40,724 nucleotides of DNA from NCBI GenBank assembly GCA_037447655.1, contig JBBHKE010001822.1, positions 1-40,724 on the forward strand, written 5' to 3'. The position numbers and the translations under genes are program-made. Origin of the DNA: Zygnema cylindricum. Its lineage: Eukaryota; Streptophyta; Zygnematophyceae; Zygnematales; Zygnemataceae. The notes below the pieces were generated by a model that saw only the letters and a program-made list of their open reading frames with translations, made no database searches and was not told the DNA's origin. Every line of letters starts with the position of its first letter. Position 1 is the stretch's first letter. Of this stretch, positions 1 through 9,600 are shown piece by piece.

Positions 1-24
1 CCCCCCCCCCCCCTCCCCTCCCCC
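1..24. repeat. C-rich low-complexity tract at window edge
   Basis: Thirteen C residues followed by C-runs broken by single T residues. No coding potential; simple sequence. Homopolymers of this kind are a common place for assemblies to break, so the exact length should not be trusted. Confidence 0.9.
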
Positions 25-156
25 AAATGAGCGCACGCCACGGTGGGTGGGGGGCTTTTGAAAGAAAATTTGACCTAACGTCACTTCAATCCATCGCGAT
101 AAAAATATATCAAATTATCGTCCAGTATATTGGATAACGATGGCCATATTGAGATT

Positions 157-233
157 CTCGATATATCGAAGCGATATACCAATTTTAGACTGAAAATTAA
201 TATCAGCAAGGGGCTTTCGCTACACAACACTAC
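157..233. repeat. Diverged right-end copy of the TIR element at 611-1127
   Basis: The block beginning CTCGATATATCG and ending CTACACAACACTA matches, in the same orientation, the right half of the element that ends at 1127 (GGCAAGGGACTTTCGATACACAACACTA there, GCAAGGGGCTTTCGCT... here). It is probably the end of a second, older copy. No gene is seen from 25 to 610; that stretch is AT-rich and otherwise featureless. Confidence 0.5.
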
Positions 234-610
234 AGTACATTAGTAGCCAGTATAACATGTGTTCACATAGAGGACTTTTGAACATGTGAGAACAATTTCG
301 TGTGATTTTCCCACGTCTTTATCAATTGGAATCAATTTTGAGTGCACTTTTTAGTCTCAACGCATTCACTTTCACGTGTCGTCGCCTTTACATGACACTC
401 TTTTTGTACAATTGAACAAAATAACAAGCAATTTTAGTACGGAATTATACATTTCGTACACAACACTATTTAAAAACTGTCCAAAATACAACTTTTAATG
501 TTAACTAATGAGTATCTATACTAGTGTAAACAAACACTTCAAGTTATTAATTCTATTTTAGGTTCGACAGTTAAAATTTGGGGGCGCCGAATTCGCGGCG
601 TACACGGTGA

Positions 611-1127
611 TAGTGTTGTGTATCGGTAAATTTCCTATAGCTAAAAATCCAATAACCGAAGTTATCGGTAATTGGACGGTGGAGTCGTCCGATTCATTGG
701 TTTGGGAATCCCACAATCTTGCCCTAAAAACCAGAATATGTATAGAGCACAAAATTATTGGGATAGTTTTCTATCAGCATGGAGGATTAACATATCACTA
801 AACGATTGTTATAGCTTCTTTACTGATATATCCATTATCGGTAGATCAAACAAAGGTACATATCGTTTATATGTAGGACTAGAGTTGTTTATTGCGTAAA
901 AATTTATCGCGATAAATTCGATATTTCATATATCGAATATCGATTGGTCTAAGGGCTCGATATATCGCTTCGGGACCAACAAAGTTTATCGTGATACATT
1001 TGATGGGAGGTAGGTGTCCGTACGGAAATATTGTCAATATATCAAAACGATACATCTATTAATTGGGTAACCAATAATTATTAGGTACTATTGAATATCG
1101 GCAAGGGACTTTCGATACACAACACTA
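611..1127. mobile_element. ~0.5 kb non-coding TIR element (MITE-like)
   Basis: The left end reads TAGTGTTGTGTATCG and the right end is its exact reverse complement, CGATACACAACACTA, giving a 15-bp perfect terminal inverted repeat. The outermost TA could be a TA target duplication. The inside is AT-rich with many TATCGATA-like inverted motifs and no convincing reading frame. Size, termini and lack of coding capacity suit a non-autonomous DNA transposon; the superfamily is not resolved. Confidence 0.55.
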
Positions 1128-3049
1128 GGTAAGAGGCTACTAGAAAGTTACACTACTAATTAGTTTATTAGTTCTTTTACCTTTTTATTAGTAATGTCCA
1201 TTTCATCTATAAATCATTACATTCACGTTATATGATAAATGGGAAAATCGTTTTTCAAATGGTATCCACAACACAACGACTTGTTATTGCGTGCTAATAT
1301 GAGACAACACGTTTAGTGTTAACTCGTTTAAAATTCCATAACCCCAACAAATTTAATTCGAAGCTACACCTAATTCTCTTACTTTGCCCTTCTCATTATT
1401 TAAGTAAGTTCCAACAAACTAATTTTAAGCATCTCCCACTTTACAACACCATTGTATAATCTGTTGCCTTATCTCCATTTAATGCACAAGTTCTTTTGTC
1501 CACAAATGCAACTATTTCCAGCCACATGCGAAGGTTTTTGTTCTTGTGACTCTTATCATGTTAGTTTCCCTTGTGTCATGTCTATTGAAAGCAATCGGGT
1601 TTAGGATGGCCAAACGGATCATGGTGTCCATTGTAGTACCCACGAATATAGCAGCTCTCAAGCAAATTAAGTTACGTCTACCGTGAAACATTTCATAATT
1701 ATCACTGCCACAAGGTCGGGGGCCCATTTGACGATGGCCTCACGAGAGACGACAACTTCATGAGAACCCTCCCCTAAAGAGCGCAAGGCATTCTATGCCT
1801 TCTCCACATCGGCACATCATGCCCTAGTGGCACGAGAAGGCACAGTCCGGACTCTCTCCCTACTAAATCATCACCTAAATGACAACTTACATCCCCCGCA
1901 ACAAAGAAAGTAGGGATAAGTGATAGTAAAAGGAATTTTATAATTAGAGGGGCTATAATGAGTTTGCCATGGGTAGCCACTAACTTTAGTGTAGGCTGGT
2001 AGGGATTGATGGGAAGTACTCAACCGTAAAGAAGGCTGCTATCACATACAAGCTTTCGGAAAAGACTTCCTCCAAAATAGGACAGGCTAGGTGAGGTGAC
2101 CACGAGGTATACTTCTTGGCTTTAGCATGGTTACAAGCTCTTCGAGATTGCCCATTAGTTGTTAACTAATAGCATTTTTTGTTAACTTGACACCCATGTA
2201 CTAACGTTGGGTAGAAAAAGACAACGCCAGGGAAAGGAGTGAGACCCAATCTCAGCCAAGTGGTGCAAAGTACGCCCTTGTTTTGATTGAGCTAAGCATC
2301 ATCTGCGTTGACTAAGAGAATTTATGTTATATAACCTTGGAAAACGAGAGTTGGCCAAGGCTTTTGGGGTTTTTCCTTCTTATAAGGCAAAGATTACATG
2401 CAAAGGAAGCTTTGACCTTTGTTACCATTTTGCTTATCATATGATATCGTTGTCGCATCCTCGTATTTGTGTTTGTATACAAGTGGGATTGTGCTAACCC
2501 TGCCAACTAAGATGAGGTTTACAACATTGGTTAAATTTAGAATAGTGCACTCTCGTATGTTGTCGTCACAATGTGGAGGACTCCAAATGGTGGATTTCCA
2601 TGAGGACCTCAAATCTACTATGGAATCCTTGAGAAAATCTTAACTTTTTCTAAGGAGGGTGATGTTAAAGATTTCTTGGACATCGAGGATTCGAAATTGG
2701 ACGAGGAATCGTAGGTCCCCATTCGAAAGGGGATTGGAAAATAGTCGTTCTACAGACGCGGAAATATAAATTGACGGTAAAAGTAATGAAACTTTGAGCT
2801 TTTAGGCATCCTACACACCCAAAATTAAAAAATCTCCAAATCTAGCCTAAATCGCGTACGTAAAAAGTTATACCTAGGAAAGAGAAAGAGGAAGATAAAG
2901 TCGTTTGAAAGAGTTCTTGGATTACAAGGGGGAAGGAGCGGGAGAGGCTTTCTTATGACTCACAAATGAGGAGATTTGTCAAATGTGCACAATTTTCTTT
3001 TGAATGCGACGACGAATGATTTTTTTTTTTAGCAATCCATGAGAGAAGA
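1128..3049. other. Gene-free stretch, possibly eroded retrotransposon
   Basis: No intact frame and no recognisable host gene. The region is less AT-rich than the first kilobase and lies directly upstream of a copia pol remnant in the same orientation, so it may be the decayed gag/integrase portion of that element. A weak integrase-like stretch may exist near 2540-2610, but I could not confirm a motif there. Confidence 0.3.
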
Positions 3050-3720
3050 TTTGAGTGACCCTCCATCTTATGGGGAGGCGATGAGGTGGGCTGATTGGGG
3101 GACGAAGTCGAAACCAAATTCAAAAAAAGAGTTCAAATGTGTGGGTGTATTAAATTTAACGAAAGGCAATATTGCAAGGACATTTTAGCTAGATTTTGGA
3201 TGGAAAAACTTTGAGTTCCCCATTTGGGTCCTAAATTGGAATTGAGTAATTTTGTCGAAAAGATCGCAATTGACATTCCATATAGAGAGGAAGTTGGTTA
3301 TTTAAAGCACTTAAGTGCGAGAACTTGACCTGACATTTGTGCAAGTGTTACTATTTTTTGTCGATATCGTGAACAACCCAAGGAAGCCCATTCGGAGAGT
3401 GAGAGGATTTTGGGATTTTGTTCGAACAATGAGTGTTGTAGTTGGGTGTGGACTTGGGTTGTATTGAGTATTGCGAGCTCACTAGGTTGGTGATTCTGAA
3501 TTGAAAAAGGCAACATCTGTCTATGCATTTTATTTTGATGGAGTGGCCATTTCATGGAGTTCGAGGTCACAACCAATGGTGGCATTAAGTTCAACGGAGG
3601 GGAATATATGGCGGCATGTCACCCGTTGAAGGCTTCCATTTGGATAAGAGAGATGTTGGGGGGAACTTGGATTAAGTACCATTGCATGACTATTTTTTTT
3701 GACATCATGTACATTACTTC
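3050..3720 (+). pseudogene. Degenerate Ty1/copia pol fragment (RT end and RNase H)
   Basis: Broken + strand frames recall copia polyprotein order. Near 3062 the text DPPSYGEAMRWADW resembles the start of the reverse-transcriptase region. Near 3276-3345 IPYREEVGYLKHL, then a stop codon (TGA), then PDICASV, corresponds to the classic PY..AVG.L.YL...RPDI block; the stop sits where Arg is expected. Near 3505-3660 the frame reads VAISWSSRSQPMVALSS followed by TEGEYMAACHPLKASIWIRE, the RNase H segment typical of copia. The central RT including the YVDD-type catalytic motif was not found, and there are frame changes, so it is a dead remnant. Ty1/copia is inferred from motif order. Confidence 0.75.
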
Positions 3721-4093
3721 AGCTTTGGGTGGAATGTTGTTTCGAGCTTAGCGCAACAGGAGGTTGACATTTAGAGCAACATTGTAATTTATTGTAGAAG
3801 TTAGAAGGATTTATCAGAATTTAGTTTGAGTGAAGATATATGTGTTGAAAAGCCTTGATGATATAAGTAGGTTTATTGGGAATTTGTTGTCTTTAGTGGA
3901 TGTGAACTTTTGCCTTTTTTGAATCGCTGCCATTTTCCAACTTACCCTGCGGAATTATACAATCGTGTCATAGCCCATTTTAAGGAGTTAATAATAGAAA
4001 AGAGTAAAGCTTCTTTCCCCTAGCCTTTTTCGTGTCATTCGCTTACACGTACCTCCCTACACATGAACTATACATAGGAACCTCATATAGCCT

Positions 4094-4110
4094 TAAGGAG
4101 GAAGTGTTAT
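4094..4110 (+). other. Candidate polypurine tract and 3' LTR start
   Basis: AAGGAGGAAG is followed directly by TGTTATC, about 370 bp past the copia RNase H remnant and in the same orientation. That is the expected place for a polypurine tract abutting a 5'-TG LTR start. The following ~330 bp (to about 4450) are clearly more GC-rich than their surroundings and hold no gene. No matching second LTR was found, so the call is tentative. Confidence 0.3.
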
Positions 4111-4396
4111 CAAATGAGGTGACTCGACGTACACGCGCCCATTTGGCGCGTCGCACAACTGTACCCTTCGCGTATTCTCGTATGTGTGGGTTCGCACGTG
4201 TGTGTGCTGGTCACAATCCGTCGTCGATGTGCTCCCTCGCGCGATGACGATCGTCAGATGCATCGCTAAGAGTGCATCTTTGCGAACCCGTCAACCAAGT
4301 CAACGAACTCACTTTGGCGGGTCGCGCAACCTGTGGCACCAAACCCGGACGCACGTCCCACTGTGCAGTTATATCTACGATCATACCGCCAGCCGT

Positions 4397-4404
4397 TGAC
4401 GTCA
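4397..4404. promoter_or_regulatory. TGACGTCA palindrome (CRE/bZIP-type site)
   Basis: A perfect 8-bp TGACGTCA, the consensus bound by CREB/ATF/TGA-type bZIP factors, inside the GC-rich block that may be LTR. LTRs often carry such sites. One chance occurrence in a window this size is not surprising. Confidence 0.3.
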
Positions 4405-4510
4405 TGGGAATCACATAACCCATCGGAAGTTCAGTCAACGACCGGCAGATAATCCGACGGCAGAAAAATACAAAATAATCACTTCTTTAGACTGTCCTGT
4501 TACTCTGGTA

Positions 4511-5256
4511 CTCTGTTAAGGTGAAGTTCCATTAGACGAAAAGTGAGGAATTTTACAGAAATTCGGACCTCTCCGTACTATGCCGTACTTCCTATTTTGT
4601 TTTTATGCGGAAAACAACATTACAGAGAATCTTGCTAATATTCTCCAAATTTCTGGGAGTTAACAACGACCGTTGGATGTTTTTTCGCGAAGCATTTTCG
4701 CCGAAAGTTTCTGTAATTGGTGATGTACCTCGCGAGGTACATCACCAATTACAGAAAAAATTGAGCCGCGACACGTTGGATAATAAGCATACGTGTCAAA
4801 ATGGCAACCAACGGAAATCAAAAAATTTTGCACACGATATACGCATTGAAAACCCTAAAAAAAATACAAACGAAAAGTCGTAACGCAATTTCGTCACACT
4901 GTTTCTGTTAGCGCCCATTCGTCACACTATTTCTGGCAAAGCTCATCACGCGAAAAAAGAGGAAACCTAAAAAAATGATGTACAGTAGTATCTGACAAGG
5001 CGTTTACGGAGAGTACCAATGTTGTGTTGCACGATGACCTGGTACGCACGTGCATGGTACGCAAATGAAGATTTTTGGTCGGTGTGAAAATCATTGACGA
5101 TTTTTAATATCCGATATTGACTTACGTGGTACCACTAAATTTCAAGCACGTGGATACAGACTCTGCGCAATGGAACTTCGTTCAAAATGTAGCATTCTGT
5201 AATGCTGTCCGTACAATTACAGAATGTCCTAATGGAACTTCACCCTTAGACAGCAT
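4511..5256. mobile_element. ~0.75 kb foldback/TIR element with internal palindrome
   Basis: The left end contains GGTGAAGTTCCATTAG (from about 4520) and the right end contains its near-perfect inverse CTAATGGAACTTCACCC (from about 5229); both are preceded outwardly by a matching TGT(C)TAAG. The inside holds a 50-bp perfect palindrome (4708-4757) and an 11-bp hairpin near 5190-5223 (CATTCTGTAAT ... ATTACAGAATG). No protein frame is convincing. It looks like a non-autonomous DNA transposon; target duplication not determined. Confidence 0.55.
4708..4757. repeat. 50-bp perfect palindrome with no spacer
   Basis: Two 25-base arms (4708-4732 and 4733-4757) are exact reverse complements meeting at CG|CG, with no loop. 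The outer edge is TTTCTGTAATTGG and the centre is CCTCGCGAGG. The identity of the arms inside an otherwise decayed element suggests recent formation or correction. Confidence 0.95.
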
Positions 5257-5599
5257 AAACGATATATTCGATACTGCTATATTAGAATCTGTTCTAATTT
5301 TCTAAAATTCTAGTAGTGTGGATAATCTCGTAATGCGCAAGACCGGCTGGCGAACCGACAACCTCTCTCAAATAATGAATGCTAGCGGCTGGAGGTACAG
5401 AATTCGTACCAGAATCTGTACTCCAAGCCTGCGTGGGTGGAATCGTTATTTGAACATTAACAAAAAATTGATGCGGCCAAAACATTGAAACAGTACCTCT
5501 TGAACCGACATAGATTACGAAAATTAAATACTCTGCCACGTAGGCATGGGACTCGTACAGTCGTAGTGGCAGATTTGAATTTGAATTTGGCTCTACCGC

Positions 5600-6361
5600 T
5601 ACACCGCCAATCGTTATTAGCGTAGAAGTTTGATTAGCGTATAATAATAATTACAGTGGTGTACGCTGTTTAAGAATTTGAAAATTTTGGAAAAAATCAT
5701 ACATTCTAATTGTTTGATTATGGTAATTTGGATCTTTGAAAAAAAAAATGTCGGTCGCAAACATGCTTACACTAATATAGGCCTCCGTACAAAATTTGAC
5801 AAATCGTAAACAAATCGTACATTCACACAGTCGAAACGCGGCTGTCGAATGAATATGTGCGAACGGGATTTTTTACGACCTGGTTTATTTTCCTTTTTAG
5901 AACGCTCATTCTCATGCGTCCACGGTTAGTAAAGCTAATTTATTGTACTTTTTAGCTTAAAGGTACATTTATTATGTACGTTATGACTTTGATCGTACAC
6001 CACTCTATTTAAGTGACAACGTACTAAAAGTAACCCTAAATAGAATAAAGAAAAAAATAGAATGAACTACACTAATGGAGAATAAAGATAAAAAAAAGCA
6101 GAATGGAATTAGTGTACACAACGCTAATAACGATTGGCGGTGTACAGTATTTAGTGCTGGTAGGTACCCGTTAGCCACACGAGAGAAATTATTATTTTTA
6201 TTATTCAGGCAGGCACGAAGTAATATTTTATTTCGCACTATAACCAAACAATTAGAATGTATGATTTTTTCCAAAATTTTCAAATTCTTAAATAGCGTAC
6301 ACCACGGTAATTATTTTTATACGCTAAAAAAACTTACACGCTAATAACGATTGGCGGTGTA
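5600..6361. mobile_element. MITE family A, long-TIR copy (~760 bp, nested)
   Basis: Flanked by TA on both sides, with ends CACCGCCAATCGTTATTAGC and the inverse GCTAATAACGATTGGCGGTG. The inverted repeat runs inward about 118 bp (5602 to ~5720 against ~6240 to 6359), for instance TTTGAAAATTTTGGAAAAAA on the left and its inverse on the right. A second copy of the right terminus lies inside at 6121-6142, so at least one element is nested in or duplicated within another. TA target duplication and terminal inverted repeats suggest a Tc1/mariner-like parent; that is inference. It ends about 270 bp upstream of the hydrolase gene's first exon. Confidence 0.7.
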
Positions 6362-6439
6362 CTGTACTTTACTCTACTGTAGTCTTTATTGTTTTTAGTC
6401 AGCTTGTACCTGGTCTGGAGTAATCTCGTATTTAACTGT

Positions 6440-6447
6440 TGACGTCA
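6440..6447. promoter_or_regulatory. TGACGTCA site upstream of hydrolase gene
   Basis: Perfect CRE-type palindrome about 190 bp before the predicted start codon and just outside the MITE. The position suits a proximal promoter element for a bZIP factor; function is inferred from consensus only. Confidence 0.35.
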
Positions 6448-6634
6448 TCTTTTGCACCAAGAACAAAAAACAGTACTGCACTGTAGTGTTTTCCTGACTT
6501 CTGTGCAATAATTAGCTGCCGGTCAAAACCACTATCCTGTCCGGTTCCATTTAAACCATCCGTTGTCACTGCATAGATTATTTATGTCGTCTAGCTTAAC
6601 TGTAGGTTGTAGTAACGTACTGCAGTGCCTTTCC

Positions 6635-9600
6635 ATGAACAGTCCAACGAGGCAATCTCTTTTTCGGCATCTTCCAAAGTCCAAACAGTTTGGAGATTCG
6701 GCTGAGCGGTTCTGGCAGCAGTATCAGACTATCTTGGCGCAACAGGTTTGTTCCACGTCGCTGATGATGCTTCTGTACTCCAATTGGCCCACTGGAATTA
6801 CTGTTCAATTCATCATTATTTTTATCTGGTTCTGGCCCTACTTCTTGGAATGTACCTTTCTGACAACCCGTGGAATTTCCACTCGAGCAAACAATGAAGA
6901 TTCTCTTGGATTTTACGCGAATTCGGCAAACATCAATTTCTGCTGGAAAGGTACATATGTGACATGACATAAGCACGTAACGTAGGAAAACGTGTGAGTC
7001 GCCTGCACAAAGGAAGGCTTTGTTGTTCAGTTATTGACTACCTCGTACGGTTTTGCGAAGAAAGATTCGATACGACAAGAATAGAAAGAAGCAACAAAGT
7101 GAAGAGATGACGTGTCATGACTCGCAAGAAAGTGGGAGACGTGCGTTCTTTAGGTACAGTAGCTTGGAGTGTTTGCGGATATGGCATTCAATTTTTCTGA
7201 CAAGCGACAAAAAAAAGAAAATCGCATGGATATTCACGTGACAGCGAATGATTTCTGTACTTTTATGTTCACACGCGTGAAAAAACAGAACTGTATGTAC
7301 TTGTGCAATGCGGCAATGTGCATACCGCCAAATGAAAATATCGGGGACACACCATTTATGTACTTCGTACACAAAGAGCCTCATTGTTGTACCAAATAGG
7401 CAAACCATCTGTACGGAAATGACAAGTTCTGACATCCTAGGGCACGCTGGTCATCATGAAAACTTAAGATCCGTGGGAATTTTTAAAACTTGCTTTTTTG
7501 GATTTTCTTTAGTTGGTGTTTTGTCATATTGTTTGGTTTTACCTAATTTTAACGCTATCAGCCAATGAAGGACGCTATGAGCTAATTTCTACGAATGCAA
7601 AGTTGCTATTTTTTTTTTAAACTTTTTTTCTGGTTGTTTTGGGTTTGTTTTGGGTTTCGTTTAGTTTTTTTTTTTTTTTAGTAGAAGTACAGTATTTCTT
7701 CAACCAACCAAAAACGCCCTGAACAAGTCGCGTAATTTGTACGAAATGTCAGATATTTAGATCCGGTGTTTCCTTACCAAATATAGGATGTGTTCATAAC
7801 AGCTCGACCCTACGCGAAACGTAATACATATTTGTAATTTCATACATCCACTCTCCTCGTACTTTTACCGTACATTTTGAATTCCCCGACCCTACGTGTC
7901 GTTAGGAGCTGAATAGTTTGAAAGCTTGCCTTGTAGCTCGCAGCTTGGGCCACAAAGAGCACAAAAAAGGTAAAAAATAATACAAAACGAAACAAAAAAA
8001 AAAAACACAAAAAAACAAAATAAAAGGACAATTGATCGAACAAAAAGCTGACAGTACAGAAAAAAAAACAGATTTCCATCGCAAAAATTGACAGGAGCAA
8101 CAGAATCTCTTATGTTGCAGGCTTCTGCATCACCAGCCACTAATCGACAGAAGTCACATAACTGTTGAGTTATTGGATCAACATAACTGTTGAGTGACAA
8201 GTTGCAGGATGTTCCAGTGAAGTCACAGGAGCAACATAACTATTCGGTTACAGGAGCAACATAACTATTCGGTTACAGGAGCAACATAACTATTCGGTTA
8301 CAGGAGCAACATAACTATTCGGTTACAGGAGCAACATAACTATTCGGTTACAGGAGCAACATAACTGTTAAGAAACAAGTTGCGGGAGCATCATAACTTC
8401 TAAGTTACAAGTTGCAGGAGTAACATAACTGCTAAGTTGCAAGCTCCTGCATCATCGGCAGCCTCGAACTAAGCTTGAAAAAATTGCTGCTCGTGAGCTT
8501 GCAGCCATGACTTCTCAGAAAGGAAACTCTACTCAAACGTGGACTATAACAAAAGGCTATGCTGATACTCACGCAGGACAAATCCATTACCGCAGGTTTT
8601 CCTCATCTCTCTGTTTTTCTGTTTCTCTACTTCCCGTTTCTTGTCGTCGTGGACAAATCAACTAATGAACCATTGTGATACGGATTAGAAGATATAATTT
8701 GGTATTGTCTGAAATATTCTAATGTACATTAGCAAATATAATTTGCAGTATATATTTTGAACATTTTGTTATGGATTTTAGCAGATAGAAGTTGCAGAAT
8801 TGAATCTCAAACATTATGAAGTAGTGAAATGAAAAAAAACTTGTAATTGAAGAAGCGTATGGAACAAAATTTTAGCCAGTAGCAAGGAGCTCACAAAGTA
8901 TTGCAGGGAAAAAACACCTTATAAAGCAAAGTTGTGACTGGTAAGGGCCATGGCTTGCGCAGTAAAAGTGGATAATCATGATTTTTTGTGAATATTGAGT
9001 TGTTTTTGTACTAAAAACTTGCGAAAAGAGGAGCAAAGGATTATAAAAGATAATGCGAAATATTCATTACTTGTAATATTAAAGATAATGCACCAAAACC
9101 ACGCTTACAAGAATGGAATAATGGCCAATTTAAATATACTGAAGAAGCAGTTGAGTAGAAGGACAAACTAATTGATATATGGTGAAGCGGAATAGAAGCT
9201 TAATGAAGTCGTGAGGTTAACATCGTTTGTTCCGTAATGTTTGATTGAAAATTGATTGAAATGAAGAGTAACAAATTGGAAGGTCAAATGCATGAGGTAC
9301 ACGATGACACTAAAGAAATGCTTAACGTCAGGCAAGAATGTAATTCGGTAACACAATGGAACAGAAATGCTCTCAATCATAAAAAAAAAAAATGAAATTG
9401 AAGGAAAGATAAATTGCAGTTAGCAAGCGAGGGGATGACTCAGGAATTTTAATGAAGCGCTTATTGATCCTAAGTATGTTAAATGCGTATGTTAAAGTAG
9501 TATGATGATATGTTAAAGGATTGTGTTAGAGTATGATGAAATTTATGTGCAAACAGATTGAAACATGAAAATTAGCAACCTGTATTGCGTGTAAACGAAA

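Noticed and set aside
2654-2668. AAGGAGGG-TGATG as a second polypurine tract/LTR start
   Set aside because: It lies upstream of the copia RNase H remnant in the same orientation, where a 3' LTR is not expected, and no matching LTR sequence was found.
4605-4883. 92-codon frame across the 50-bp palindrome
   Set aside because: Lies within a foldback element and includes the palindrome itself; no protein similarity seen.
6746-6967. Continuation of the hydrolase exon 1 frame beyond the donor
   Set aside because: Composition changes after CAG|GTTTGT and no family match; treated as intron 1.
8226-8375. CRISPR-like array of identical 25-bp units
   Set aside because: Units are directly adjacent with no unique spacers, and the DNA is eukaryotic intron; it is a minisatellite.
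9380-9395. A-run as a retrogene poly-A tail
   Set aside because: No coding sequence precedes it and no target duplication was seen; a simple A-tract in an intron.
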